From contig NZ_AP024452.1 in assembly GCF_016865485.1 (NCBI RefSeq), forward strand, positions 62,001 through 126,000: DNA of 64,000 nucleotides, given 5' to 3'. The position numbers and the translations under genes are program-made. Below, piece by piece: positions 1 through 8,901 of the stretch (its first letter is position 1; every line of letters starts with the position of its first letter). Source of the stretch: Luteitalea sp. TBR-22. Lineage in GTDB: Bacteria; Acidobacteriota; Vicinamibacteria; Vicinamibacterales; Vicinamibacteraceae. The notes beneath the pieces are model-generated. The model worked only from the letters and a program-made list of their open reading frames with translations, had not been told where the DNA came from and made no database searches.

Positions 1-2160
1 CTGGCGCTGCTGCTGGCCGGGCCGGCGCCCGCGTCGGCCGGCACCCAGGCCGTCGACCTCACCCGACGGCCGGTACGGTCGCTGCGCAGCCACGACTTCG
101 ACGTGCAGCACTACCGGATCCGGCTGGCCATCGACGACGAGCGCCGCACGGTGGACGGCGAGACGACGGTGACGCTGCGGCCTCTGAAGGACGACTTCCG
201 CACGTGCGTGCTCGATGCCGAGACGTTCACCGTGTCGGCCGTCCGCGACGCGTCGGGCAGCAACCTCGAGTTCCGGCAGACGCCGACGTCGCTGCGCATC
301 GAGCTCGCCAGGCCCTACCGCCACGACGAGACGGTCGTCGTGACGGTGAGCTACCGGCTCGTGAATCCGAAGGTCGACGCCAAGGCGTACGGCATGGAGC
401 CGTCGTACCGGCTGGGCCTCGACTTCAAGGAACCCGGGCCGCGCAATCCGGCCATGGTCTCGACCCTCTCGTTCCCGCAGGGCGCGCGCCACTGGTTCCC
501 GTCGTACGACGACCCCGACGACAAGGCGACCTCCGACATCATCGTCACGGTGCGGCGCGACCACAGCGTCGTGTCCAACGGCCGCCTGGTCGGCGTCACG
601 GCAGACGAGCAGGCCGGCACGCGGACCTTCCACTGGGCACAGGAGCAGCCCCACTCCACATACCTGTTCATGCTGGCCGCCGGCCCGTACGTCGTCGTCC
701 GCGACACGCTGGGCACGCTGCCGATCGCCTACTGGGTGTACCCGCAGGACGAGCCCCATGCGCGACGGACGTTCGGCCGCACCCCGGACGTGATCCGCTT
801 CTTCAACGAGCGCTTCGGCTACCCGTACCCGTGGGCCAAGTACGACCAGGTGATCATCCCCGGCATCGGCGGCGGCGCCGAGAGCACCACCGCGACCGTC
901 ATCGGCGAGAGCGCCATCGTGCCCGACGACCGGGCGATGCAGGACTTCCCGTCGGACTGGTTGGTGGCGCACGAGGCCGCCCATCACTGGTGGGGCGACC
1001 TCGTGACGATGCGGACGTGGAGCGAGACGTGGATCAACGAGGGCTTCGCGACGTTCAGCGAGCACGTCTACACGTGTCACGCGCGCGGCCCCGACGAGTG
1101 CGCCCTCGACCTGCGGCAGAAGCAGGACAGCTACTTCGCCGAGGCGAGGACCCGTTACGCCAGGCCGATCGTGTTCGAGCGGTACGAGTACCCGAACGAG
1201 AACTTCGATCGGCACACGTACCAGAAGGGCGCGGTGGTGCTGGACATGCTGCGCTTCGTGCTCGGCGAGGAGCCGTTCTGGCGCGCCGTCTCGCGCTTCC
1301 TGCACGCGCACGCCTTCGGATCGGCAGACACGAACGACCTGGTGGTGGCCATCCACGAGGCCACCGGCCAGAACCTCGACTGGTTCTTCGAGCAGTGGGT
1401 GCGCAAGCCGGGCCACCCGGTCCTCGTGGTCACGCAGTCATGGGATGAGGCCGCGCGTCGCCTGTCGCTGCGCGTCCGGCAGACACAGGACACGTCGAAG
1501 GGCATCCCGATCTTCCGGATGCCGGTGGACGTGGAAATCGTGACGTCGCGCGGCGCCACGCGGCACCGGATCCAGCTCGAGTCGGCCGACCAGTCGTTCT
1601 CGCTCGAGGCCGTCGAGAAGCCCCTGCTTGTCAGGTTCGACAAGGGCAACCACCTCCTCGACGAGCTCACCTTCGCGAAGGACACGACCGAACTCCTCTA
1701 TCAGCTCGGCCACGACGATGTGAGTGGGCGGGTGTGGGCGGCGTCGGAGCTCGGGGGGCGACTGGCGGAGTCGGGGGTCCGTGAGGCGCTGCACGCCGCG
1801 ACCGGCGACCGGTCCTGGGCGGTGAGGGAACGAGCGCTCACGGTACTGGCGGCGAGCGATCGGTCGTTCGGCGTGGACCAGCTGAGGGCACTCGCGACCG
1901 ACCCGAGCAGCCGTGTGCGCGTGGCCGCCCTGAAGGCCCTCGGCGCTCGCCGCGACGCCACCCTGCTGCCGTTCTACCGCGAGCGTTTCGAGCGCGACGA
2001 CAGCTACCTCGCCCAGGCCGAGGCGTTGCGGTCGATCGGCATGGCGGGCGACCGCGCCAGCCTGCCGTTGCTCGAGCAGGCCGCCGCGACACCCTCGCCG
2101 CGCAACGTGATTCGCCTCGCCGCCGAATGGGCGCGGGAGGAGATTGGCCGGGCAAGGTGA
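1..2160 (+). CDS. M1 family metallo-aminopeptidase with C-terminal HEAT-like repeats (5' end outside window)
   Basis: Zinc aminopeptidase that probably trims peptides outside the cytoplasm. The frame is open from base 1 and the first codons read as the end of a signal peptide (LALLLAGPAPASA), so the true start lies upstream; the GTG at 103 is internal. The exopeptidase motif GGGAE is followed by HEAAH at visible residues 324-328 and, 18 residues later, the third zinc ligand Glu347, exactly as in gluzincins of the M1 family. After the catalytic and beta-sandwich parts, roughly the last 140 residues form alanine/leucine-rich helical repeats of HEAT type instead of the ERAP1-like domain of classical members. 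It ends 172 bp before the next plus-strand gene. The family is certain; the substrate is unknown. Confidence 0.93.
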   Translation: MALLLAGPAPASAGTQAVDLTRRPVRSLRSHDFDVQHYRIRLAIDDERRTVDGETTVTLRPLKDDFRTCVLDAETFTVSAVRDASGSNLEFRQTPTSLRIELARPYRHDETVVVTVSYRLVNPKVDAKAYGMEPSYRLGLDFKEPGPRNPAMVSTLSFPQGARHWFPSYDDPDDKATSDIIVTVRRDHSVVSNGRLVGVTADEQAGTRTFHWAQEQPHSTYLFMLAAGPYVVVRDTLGTLPIAYWVYPQDEPHARRTFGRTPDVIRFFNERFGYPYPWAKYDQVIIPGIGGGAESTTATVIGESAIVPDDRAMQDFPSDWLVAHEAAHHWWGDLVTMRTWSETWINEGFATFSEHVYTCHARGPDECALDLRQKQDSYFAEARTRYARPIVFERYEYPNENFDRHTYQKGAVVLDMLRFVLGEEPFWRAVSRFLHAHAFGSADTNDLVVAIHEATGQNLDWFFEQWVRKPGHPVLVVTQSWDEAARRLSLRVRQTQDTSKGIPIFRMPVDVEIVTSRGATRHRIQLESADQSFSLEAVEKPLLVRFDKGNHLLDELTFAKDTTELLYQLGHDDVSGRVWAASELGGRLAESGVREALHAATGDRSWAVRERALTVLAASDRSFGVDQLRALATDPSSRVRVAALKALGARRDATLLPFYRERFERDDSYLAQAEALRSIGMAGDRASLPLLEQAAATPSPRNVIRLAAEWAREEIGRAR

Positions 2161-2332
2161 CCGGGCCTGGCGAAAGCGACAATCGACATCGGCCCCGCCT
2201 TCGAGTAGTTTGCTCGACTGTTCGCCCACGCAACTCATCTGCCGCGTGCGGGTTCAGGAGGCTCGCGCTGCCGAGCCGTGTGGACTACGCGTCTGCCAGC
2301 GCTGGCCGACGCTGACCGGGCCTGGAGGGTCC

Positions 2333-4426
2333 ATGAGTCGTCGTGAATTGGACGCAGCCCCTCGCTGCGTCGTCGTGTTCCGTCATCGTGCCGTGCGCGC
2401 CTCGCGCCTGGCTCGCGCGTTCGTGATGGCCGTGGTCGCCGTCGCCTGCGGGGCATCCCTTGCCTCGGCCGACGAGCCTCCCGATCCCTGCAATTTCGCC
2501 GATGGCAGTGCCGCGTTCTCCTATGAGCGCGTGATGTCCTGCTACGAGCGCGTGCCGTTCAACCCGGCCGATCTGGCCAACGCCGTGGCGTTCCTCGGCG
2601 CATCCCGGGAGCGCAGCGACCTCCGCGAGGTGTTCCAGGCCAGGTACGGCTGGCGCGAGGAGTTGTCCGCACTCGCCTCGCGCACCTTCGACAACGATCA
2701 CGACTTCCAGCTGGCGCTGGTCGACAACCACAAGAAGTTCTACAACCCGCACTGGCGGTACCGCAGGCCCTATTGCTACACGGCGTACCTGGGCGCCTTC
2801 ATCCCGTTCGACTTCGGATCGACGGTGACGACGGTTCGGAAGGGCGGCCGGCCGGAGCAGATCGTCTTCATCGAGTCGGCGGCCTACCTGCCCGACCTCT
2901 ACCGCCAGTTCACCGGCATCGACCCCGAGGCGTATGTCGGCGCCCGGGTCGTGTCGATCAACGGCACGCCCGCGCTCGAGTACTTCCGCCAGTACGCCCT
3001 CGGCACCTTCCGCTTCGACGAGGACGCCAGTCAGGGACTCAACGAGATCCTTCAGAACGCGGCCTACTCGATCCGCACCTCGGTGACGCACGACGTGCCG
3101 CCGGACCGCCCGGCCGACACGTTCGTCCTCGAGACGCGAACCGGCAGGCGCCTCACCGTCGAGATCCCGTGGGTGTTCGCGCCCCGTGAGGCGTTCGGGG
3201 TGTGGCAGTGGCCCCTCGACTGGGTGTTCTCCACCGAGGAGTTCCGGGCGCAGTGCTCGTGGATCAGCGAGACCGCGTGGATCTCGGGTGATTTCGGCGC
3301 AGCGTCTGGCTCGATCGGTGCCTCCAGCCGGGGCGACGCCTTCCGACGCGGCGCGGCCCAGTTCCGCGACGAGCTCATGGAGAAGCGCGAGATGGCTGCG
3401 CGCCTCGACCGCGAGTACCACGGCCGGCGCGCGGACTACTTCGAGGTGGCACCCGGGCTCGCACGGCAGCCTCTCCAGGTGATCGTGCCCAAGAGCGACG
3501 GCGCCGCGGCCTACCAGTTGGGCGGGCGCACCACGGTGATCAGGCTCGACGACTTCGTGCAGGACTGGCGCGACGAGGTCGTCGCGGCCACCGCCAATGC
3601 CTGCCAGAACAGCGACCGGCTCGTCTTCGACATGCGCAACAACGGCGGCGGGTACGTCGACTCCATGTCGTGGTTGGTGAGCCACGTGCTCCCCGACCGG
3701 ACCCGGCTGAAGGATCGAGGGCTCGGCGGCCGCTTCCTCGCGTCCAACCCCGGCCGCAACGAACTGGTGTCGCGCATGGAGGACTGGAGCGCGGCCAACG
3801 GGTCGGACTGCTCGTTCGGGTACGAAGGCGGGTGCATGGTCGACCCCGCCACCGAGCAGCCGCTCGCCGCGGGCTGGTACACGCAGGGCAACGAGACGGA
3901 GGAGCGGGGCGGACAGTCAGAGCTGCTCACCCAGAGGTTCCTCTTCCGCGACTGGCAGGGCATGGCGGAGCCGATCGCGTGCCCCGGCAAGTTCTCGGGC
4001 GAGAACCTGATCATCTACTCGAACGGCACGGGTGCCAGTGCCGGCTACTTCTGGCCCGCTCTCATGCGGCCCGACGCCACCATCGTCACCTCGGGCGGGT
4101 TCCTGGGCCAGCCGCCGGTGCTCGGGATCGCGCGCGGCGGCGCGGTGTGGGGGATGAACGACTTCGAGGCGTACATCGAGCAGTACCTCGAGTACTTCTT
4201 CGTCCCGGCCAGCAATCCGCTGCCATACCTCATTCGCTGGGCCGACTCGTTCATGGAGCAGCCGGGTCCTTACATGCGTGGGGAGAGCAGCCTCTACGTG
4301 GACGACCCGGCGCGCGGCGACCTGCACATCGACGTCTGGAGCGACAGCCCGCGGACCGACAGCTTCGTCTACGGTCGCCTGCTCGAGGCGGTGCAGCGGC
4401 GTGGCAAGGCGGCCGCGACGAAGTAG
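2333..4426 (+). CDS. secreted S41-like (tail-specific protease fold) protein
   Basis: 697 aa. I chose ATG 2333 because GGAGGG lies just upstream and the next residues give a basic N-region and a hydrophobic signal peptide ending near ASA-DEP; the longer open frame has no such support. A PDZ-like stretch (ARVVSINGTPALEYF, near residue 205) precedes a crotonase-like S41 core with FDMRNNGGG near residue 430. The serine region SNGTGASAGYFWP (near 568) holds the expected nucleophile. It resembles large S41 family members of unknown substrate more than the compact C-terminal processing proteases. The Lys of the Ser/Lys dyad cannot be placed with certainty by eye. A strong hairpin terminator follows at 4445-4472. 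Confidence 0.8.
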   Translation: MSRRELDAAPRCVVVFRHRAVRASRLARAFVMAVVAVACGASLASADEPPDPCNFADGSAAFSYERVMSCYERVPFNPADLANAVAFLGASRERSDLREVFQARYGWREELSALASRTFDNDHDFQLALVDNHKKFYNPHWRYRRPYCYTAYLGAFIPFDFGSTVTTVRKGGRPEQIVFIESAAYLPDLYRQFTGIDPEAYVGARVVSINGTPALEYFRQYALGTFRFDEDASQGLNEILQNAAYSIRTSVTHDVPPDRPADTFVLETRTGRRLTVEIPWVFAPREAFGVWQWPLDWVFSTEEFRAQCSWISETAWISGDFGAASGSIGASSRGDAFRRGAAQFRDELMEKREMAARLDREYHGRRADYFEVAPGLARQPLQVIVPKSDGAAAYQLGGRTTVIRLDDFVQDWRDEVVAATANACQNSDRLVFDMRNNGGGYVDSMSWLVSHVLPDRTRLKDRGLGGRFLASNPGRNELVSRMEDWSAANGSDCSFGYEGGCMVDPATEQPLAAGWYTQGNETEERGGQSELLTQRFLFRDWQGMAEPIACPGKFSGENLIIYSNGTGASAGYFWPALMRPDATIVTSGGFLGQPPVLGIARGGAVWGMNDFEAYIEQYLEYFFVPASNPLPYLIRWADSFMEQPGPYMRGESSLYVDDPARGDLHIDVWSDSPRTDSFVYGRLLEAVQRRGKAAATK

Positions 4427-4444
4427 GCCCGGGAACAGCCGCAT

Positions 4445-4472
4445 GACGGGTCCCTGTTTTCGGGGGCCCGTC
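4445..4472 (+). terminator. hairpin terminator after the S41-like gene
   Basis: GACGGGTCCC pairs with GGGGCCCGTC (ten pairs, one G-T) around the loop TGTTTTCG. It starts 18 bp after the stop codon. There is no U tract, as is common in high-GC genomes, so termination efficiency is uncertain. Confidence 0.6.
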
Positions 4473-4599
4473 GCGGTCGGCCCGACGACCTCCGGCGGCA
4501 TCGCCGTCCCCCTGTCGATCCTGGGCACGCTACCTGGGGTGGGTGCCAGGCACATGGCCGCGATATGCTGAGGGGGCTGTGCCGGAGGCAGGGGCGTCG

Positions 4600-4628
4600 T
4601 GGCGGAGACCACACGCGGATGCTATGCT
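4600..4628 (+). promoter_or_regulatory. candidate promoter for tRNA-Ser
   Basis: TATGCT at 4623-4628 is preceded by TGC (extended -10) and, at 17 bp, by the weak -35 TGGCGG. It lies 43 bp upstream of the mature tRNA 5' end. The rest of 4473-4671 shows nothing recognisable. Confidence 0.35.
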
Positions 4629-4671
4629 TCTTCGTCGCACCGGGTGTCCGATCGCGGATCGCCCGCTTGCT

Positions 4672-4765
4672 GGTGAGGTGGCCGAGAGGCTGAAGGCGGC
4701 GGTTTGCTAAACCGTTGTACGGGCTTAAACCTGTACCGAGGGTTCGAATCCCTCCCTCACCGCCA
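4672..4765 (+). tRNA. tRNA-Ser (anticodon GCU)
   Basis: Cloverleaf read by eye: acceptor GGTGAGG/CCTCACC, anticodon loop TTGCTAA (anticodon GCT), long class II variable arm around TGTACGGGCTTAAACCTGTAC, T arm GAGGG-TTCGAAT-CCCTC, discriminator G and an encoded CCA. It reads AGC/AGU serine codons. An imperfect hairpin follows immediately. Confidence 0.95.
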
Positions 4766-4810
4766 GCCTTCGCGTTCGCCTCGACAGGCTCACGCGAACG
4801 CTTCGGCTGG
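4765..4810 (+). terminator. imperfect hairpin downstream of tRNA-Ser
   Basis: CCAGCC...GCGTTCGC pairs with GCGAACGC...GGCTGG, interrupted by three mismatched positions, with loop CTCGACAGGCTCAC. It overlaps the tRNA CCA end and is a likely processing or termination signal. Confidence 0.4.
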
Positions 4811-4827
4811 GCAGGCCCCGAACCACA

Positions 4828-4894
4828 GAGGTAAGGCGCAGTCTCCTCGGGCACCGAAGCGCGTGGCGCGAATGTGGCCGGCCGCGCCCTCGGG
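4828..4894. repeat. degenerate long-form REP family 2 element
   Basis: This stretch aligns over about 66 bp with the element at 13771-13838. It starts GAGGTAAGGCGCAG, carries the same central GGGCACCGAAGCGCGTGGCGC block and ends near GGCCGCGCCCTCGGG. The GTAG head has mutated to GTAA and the outer stem has several mismatches, so it looks like an old copy. Confidence 0.5.
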
Positions 4895-4954
4895 CCACAA
4901 GCGCGGTGCACCGTGTGCCACCCCGCCGTCTCTCGCGAGTAACATCTCTCTCCA

Positions 4955-6427
4955 GTGTCGACTGCTCCGCTACGCGTCCGCTTCGCGCCGTCGCCGACGG
5001 GTTACCTCCACGTCGGAGGCGCTCGCACCGCCCTGTTCAACTGGCTGCTCGCGCGCCGCACCGGCGGCACGTTCGTCCTGCGCATCGAGGACACCGACAT
5101 GGAGCGGTCGTCCGACGCGATGGTGCAGGGCATCCTCGACGGGATGAGCTGGCTCGGCCTCACCTGGGACGAAGGGCCACAGGTCGGCGGGCCGCACGCG
5201 CCCTACTTCCAGTCGCAACGCCTCGACAGGTACCGCGCGGTCGCCGCGCAGCTGGTGGCCAGCGGACACGCGTACTACGACTACCGCACCGCCGCGCCGC
5301 GCACGAAGACGGCCGACGGCGAGGAGACGCCCGACACGTTCGGCACCAAGTCGTACGAGGACACGAGCCTCACGCTCACCGCCGATGAGGTCGCGGCGCG
5401 CGAGGCCGCGGGCATGCCGCGGGCCATCCGCTTCCGCGTCCCGGCCGAGGGCCGCACGGTGTTCCCCGATGCCGTACACGGCGAGATCGGCTTCGACAAC
5501 GCCGGGCTCGAGGACTTCGTCATCCTGCGTTCCGACGGCTACCCGACCTACCACCTGTCGGTCGTGGTCGACGACATGGACATGCAGATCACGCAGGTGA
5601 TCCGCGGCGACGACCACATCTCGAACACGCCCAAGCAGGTGCTGCTGTACGAGGCGCTCGGCGTGCCGGTGCCCGGCTTCGCGCACGTGCCGCTCATCCT
5701 CGGGCCAGACAAGAAGCGCCTCAGCAAGCGTCACGGCGCCACGTCGGTGATGGAGTACTCCGCGCAGGGCATCGTGCCCGAGGCGATGGTGAACTTCCTC
5801 GCGCTGCTCGGCTGGTCGCCCGGCACCGATCAGGAACTCTTCAGCGCCGCCGAGCTCGTCGAGCGATTCGACCTCGAGGGGATCAGCGGCGGCAACGCGG
5901 TGTTCAACCCCGAGAAGCTCGAGTGGATGAACAACCAGCACATCATGCTGCTCCCCGACGATGTGCTGATTGCGCATGCGCGGCCGTGGCTCGTCGAGGC
6001 AGGGCTGTGGCGCGACGCCTACGACGGTGAAGCGCGCCCCTGGCTCGTGCGTGCCCTCACGCTGCTGCGCCCACGCGCCAAGCGGCTCGGCGACATCCCG
6101 GAGGGCCTCGGCCCGCTCGTCCGCCCGGTGACGTTCGATCCGGCGGCGGTTGCCAGGCACCTGACGGCGGAGATGGCCCAGCACCTGGAGACGCTTGCCG
6201 AACGGCTGGCCGTGCTCCCGACGTTCGACGCGCCCTCGATCGAGCAGGTCGTGCGCGGCACGGCCGAAGCTGGCGGCGTGAAGGCCGGCGCCTTCATGCA
6301 GGCGGTGCGCGTCTCGCTGGTCGGGCGCACCGTGAGCCCCGGGCTGTTCGAGACCATCGAGCTCCTCGGCCTCGACGAAAGCCTCGCCCGCATCCGCGCG
6401 GGGGCCCGGCAAGCCCAGCCCGCCTGA
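4955..6427 (+). CDS. gltX: glutamate--tRNA ligase
   Basis: 490 aa, the normal length for a bacterial GluRS. It charges tRNA-Glu with glutamate in the cytoplasm. The class I HIGH motif appears as HVGG within PSPTGYLHVGGARTALFNW near the N-terminus, and the KMSKS loop as KRLSKRHG near residue 255, followed by the anticodon-binding helices. The start is GTG 4955 (MSTAPLRVRFAPSPTG). No Shine-Dalgarno sequence is seen, but TAACAT lies 9 nt upstream, as at several other leaderless-looking genes here. It is followed 13 bp later by glpD. Whether it is discriminating or also charges tRNA-Gln cannot be told from the sequence. Confidence 0.97.
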   Translation: MSTAPLRVRFAPSPTGYLHVGGARTALFNWLLARRTGGTFVLRIEDTDMERSSDAMVQGILDGMSWLGLTWDEGPQVGGPHAPYFQSQRLDRYRAVAAQLVASGHAYYDYRTAAPRTKTADGEETPDTFGTKSYEDTSLTLTADEVAAREAAGMPRAIRFRVPAEGRTVFPDAVHGEIGFDNAGLEDFVILRSDGYPTYHLSVVVDDMDMQITQVIRGDDHISNTPKQVLLYEALGVPVPGFAHVPLILGPDKKRLSKRHGATSVMEYSAQGIVPEAMVNFLALLGWSPGTDQELFSAAELVERFDLEGISGGNAVFNPEKLEWMNNQHIMLLPDDVLIAHARPWLVEAGLWRDAYDGEARPWLVRALTLLRPRAKRLGDIPEGLGPLVRPVTFDPAAVARHLTAEMAQHLETLAERLAVLPTFDAPSIEQVVRGTAEAGGVKAGAFMQAVRVSLVGRTVSPGLFETIELLGLDESLARIRAGARQAQPA

Positions 6428-6440
6428 CCGGAGCAAGGCC

Positions 6441-8033
6441 ATGAGAGCCGCAGATCTCCATCGCCAGGCGTTCGATGTCCTCGTGGTGGGGGGCGGCGTG
6501 ATCGGCTGCGGCGTCGCCCGCGACGCCGCGCGGCGCGGCCTGCGCGTCGCCATCCTCGAACAGGACGACTTCGGCAGCGGCACGTCCTCGGGTTCCACCC
6601 GCCTGATCCACGGCGGCCTGCGGTACCTCGAGATGCTGGACTTCGCGCTGGTCCGCCTCGACCTGCGCGAGCGCGAGATCCTGCTCCGGATCGCACCGCA
6701 TCTGGTGACGCCGCTGCGATTCCTGCTGCCGTTCTACCGGCAGTCGGCCTACCAGCGCTTCCGCATGCGCGTCGGCATGCTGCTGTACGACGCCCTCAGC
6801 TACGACCGCAGCCTCGAAGGTCACGCGATGCTGTCGGCCGACGAGGCGCTCGCCGCCGAGCCGAAGCTGGTTGGCGAGGGCCTGCAGGGCGCGGCTGCCT
6901 ATTCCGACGCCCAGGTCGCCCTTCCCGAACGCCTCTGCATGGAGAACGTCGTCGACGCCATGGAGGCCGGTGCGGTCGCCTGCAACCACTCGAAGGTCGT
7001 CGCCGCAGTGGTCAGCGACGGGCGCATCCGCGGCGTGCGCGTGCAGGACCTCATCGCGCAGCGCGAGGTCGAGGTCTCGGCGCGCGTCGTCGTCAACGCG
7101 GCCGGCCCGTGGTTCGATCGCGCGGCGGGCGTGCTGCAGTCGGCCGCTCGTCCCCGGGTGCGGACCACGCGCGGCATCCACCTGGCGTGCCCCAATCCGC
7201 CGGCCAACGCGCTGGCGCTGCCGTCGGCGGTCGACGGGCGGCTCACGTTCGTGATCCCGTGGCTCGGGTACACCTGGGTCGGCACGACCGACATCGACCA
7301 CGAGACCGATCCGTCGGAGGCGGTGGCGACGCCAGGGGAGATCGACTACCTGCGGCGGTCGGTGGAGCCGTACGTGGGCGGGCTCGGCGAGGTGCTGTTC
7401 ACCAACGCCGGCGTGCGGGCGCTCGTGCGTCGCGACGGGCACGCGTCGGCGGTCACCCGATCGCACCAGATCATCGCCGAGCAGGATCCCGTGGGGCTGG
7501 TGTCGATCATCGGCGGCAAGCTCACGGGCTATCGCGCCATCGCCGAGGAGGCGACGCAGCGCGTGTGCCGGTTGCTCGACGTGTCGACGCGTTCCATCAC
7601 CGCGACGACGCCGCTCCCGGGTGCGCGCCCTGCCGAAGGGGCGGATCCCGACCTGCTCTCGCCGGCGCAACGCGACCGCCTCACGCAGCTGTACGGCAGC
7701 CGCCGCCGGGAGGTGCTCGAGCTCGTGCGCGACCGGCCCGAGCTCGGGCGGCCGTTGATGGAGGGCGCCCCCGACGTCGCCGCGCAAGTCGTGCATGCCG
7801 TGCGTCACGAGGCCTGCGAGCGCGTCGCCGACTTCGTGCTCCGGCGCTCGTGCCTCACGTTCACATCGCACCGTGGCCGCCCGGCGCTGGCCCGCATCGC
7901 CGCGCTGATGCGCGAGGAGCTCGGGTGGTCCGACCAGCGCACCGCCGACGAACTGGCGCACGTCCGCAGGTTGCTCGCGCGGACTGACGGAGACAGGCCG
8001 AGCGGCCCGGACACGTTTGCCGACATCGGGTAA
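6441..8033 (+). CDS. glpD: aerobic glycerol-3-phosphate dehydrogenase (FAD)
   Basis: 530 aa. It oxidises sn-glycerol 3-phosphate to dihydroxyacetone phosphate and passes electrons to quinone at the inner membrane. The N-terminal Rossmann motif VVGGGVIGCGVARDAARRG (from residue 15) is followed by the family signature TSSGSTRLIHGGLRYLE. The FAD/DAO domain runs to about residue 390, and the C-terminal DAO_C domain holds the conserved ACE/RRS pattern (EACERVADFVLRRS). GGAGC precedes ATG 6441. No glpK or glpF lies beside it; the neighbours are gltX and an alkylation-repair glycosylase, so it is not part of a glycerol operon in this window. Confidence 0.96.
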   Translation: MRAADLHRQAFDVLVVGGGVIGCGVARDAARRGLRVAILEQDDFGSGTSSGSTRLIHGGLRYLEMLDFALVRLDLREREILLRIAPHLVTPLRFLLPFYRQSAYQRFRMRVGMLLYDALSYDRSLEGHAMLSADEALAAEPKLVGEGLQGAAAYSDAQVALPERLCMENVVDAMEAGAVACNHSKVVAAVVSDGRIRGVRVQDLIAQREVEVSARVVVNAAGPWFDRAAGVLQSAARPRVRTTRGIHLACPNPPANALALPSAVDGRLTFVIPWLGYTWVGTTDIDHETDPSEAVATPGEIDYLRRSVEPYVGGLGEVLFTNAGVRALVRRDGHASAVTRSHQIIAEQDPVGLVSIIGGKLTGYRAIAEEATQRVCRLLDVSTRSITATTPLPGARPAEGADPDLLSPAQRDRLTQLYGSRRREVLELVRDRPELGRPLMEGAPDVAAQVVHAVRHEACERVADFVLRRSCLTFTSHRGRPALARIAALMREELGWSDQRTADELAHVRRLLARTDGDRPSGPDTFADIG

Positions 8034-8039
8034 GGCGAG

Positions 8040-8096
8040 GGACAAGGGACAAGGGGACGAGTCACCCGCCTCCCTTGTGACTCGTCTCCTTGTCCC
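8040..8096. repeat. long inverted repeat with heptad-repeat left arm
   Basis: The left arm at 8046-8065 (GGGACAAGGGGACGAGTCAC) pairs with 8077-8096 over 20 bp with a single G-T, around an 11-nt loop. The left arm contains two direct GGACAAG heptamers (8040-8053) and a variant GGGACGA. It starts 12 bp after the glpD stop and ends 25 bp before the AlkA-like start, so it can act as a terminator or transcript stabiliser. Confidence 0.7.
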
Positions 8097-8121
8097 TCCT
8101 CACTTGTGCAAGGATCTGCCC

Positions 8122-8751
8122 GTGCCCGTACGCTTCACCCCGGAAACGTGCCAGGCGGCGACGCGAGTGCTGGCCCGTCGCGACCCCGCGCTGGCGCGGC
8201 TGGTCCGCGTCCACGGTCCGTGCGCGCTCGGCACGAGGGCCCGCCGCGACAGCTTCTCGGCGCTGGTGCGGTCGATCATCTACCAGCAGCTGGCCACGGC
8301 CGCGGCGACGACGATCCACGATCGCGTGATGGCGTCGATGGGCGTGCGACGATGCCCGCCGCCGGCGACCTGGCTGGCGACGCCCGAAGCCACGCTGCGG
8401 GCAGCCGGCCTGAGCGGCCAGAAGATGCGCTACATCCTCGACCTGTGCCGTCACGTCACCGACGGGACGCTCGACACGCGCCAGATCCATCGCCTCGACG
8501 ACGAAGCGGTGATCGCGATGCTCACGCAGGTGAAGGGCATCGGCCGGTGGACCGCCGAGATGTTCCTGATGTTCCACCTGCAACGGCCCGACGTGCTGCC
8601 GCTCGGCGACCTCGGCGTGGTCACCGGGTTCGCGAAGGTGTACGGTGGCGGCACGAAGCTGACGCCGGATGCGATGACCGCCATCGCCGAGACCTGGCGT
8701 CCGTACCGCAGCATCGGGAGCTGGTACATGTGGCGGGCGCTGGAAGCGTAA
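8122..8751 (+). CDS. DNA-3-methyladenine glycosylase II (AlkA-like, HhH-GPD)
   Basis: 209 aa. It removes alkylated purines from DNA as the first step of base-excision repair. The helix-hairpin-helix is LTQVKGIGRWTAEMFLM and the catalytic aspartate follows in LPLGDLGV, the standard HhH-GPD arrangement. There is no N-terminal TBP-like domain as in E. coli AlkA, so it belongs to the shorter single-domain group. I chose GTG 8122 (MPVRFTPETCQAA) because AAGGA lies about 8 nt upstream. A longer reading from 8017 would overlap glpD and run through the inverted repeat at 8040-8096, so it is unlikely. Confidence 0.88.
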   Translation: MPVRFTPETCQAATRVLARRDPALARLVRVHGPCALGTRARRDSFSALVRSIIYQQLATAAATTIHDRVMASMGVRRCPPPATWLATPEATLRAAGLSGQKMRYILDLCRHVTDGTLDTRQIHRLDDEAVIAMLTQVKGIGRWTAEMFLMFHLQRPDVLPLGDLGVVTGFAKVYGGGTKLTPDAMTAIAETWRPYRSIGSWYMWRALEA

Positions 8752-8845
8752 GCGCGCCCGCATTTCTCAGCGCGCCTGGCGATGCCGCGATGCCGTGATG
8801 TCGAGGAGCGTCAGGCCCTCGCCGCAATGCCGCTGGCGTGAACCC

Positions 8846-8901
8846 TGAAGTTCGAAGGATGAAGTACGAAGGCCGACGGCCGAATGACGAAGGCCGACAG
8901 T
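8846..8901. repeat. heptad (7-bp period) array overlapping the next gene's start
   Basis: Seven consecutive 7-mers from 8846 to 8894: TGAAGTT, CGAAGGA, TGAAGTA, CGAAGGC, CGACGGC, CGAATGA, CGAAGGC, then CGACAGT reaching the GTG start at 8900. The phase is unbroken. It occupies the place of the leader and ribosome-binding site of the PD40-amidohydrolase. Confidence 0.7.

Noticed and set aside
2144-2332. N-terminal extension of the S41-like protein
   Set aside because: The signal peptide and GGAGGG support ATG 2333; the extension overlaps the end of the aminopeptidase gene.
2285-3685. Long open frame on the minus strand opposite the S41-like gene
   Set aside because: It mirrors the plus-strand gene, is rich in His/Arg/Val/Glu runs typical of antisense reading of GC-rich codons, and shows no domain.
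4970-8045. Long minus-strand open frames opposite gltX and glpD
   Set aside because: Both plus-strand genes are fully conserved enzymes; the antisense frames carry no motifs.
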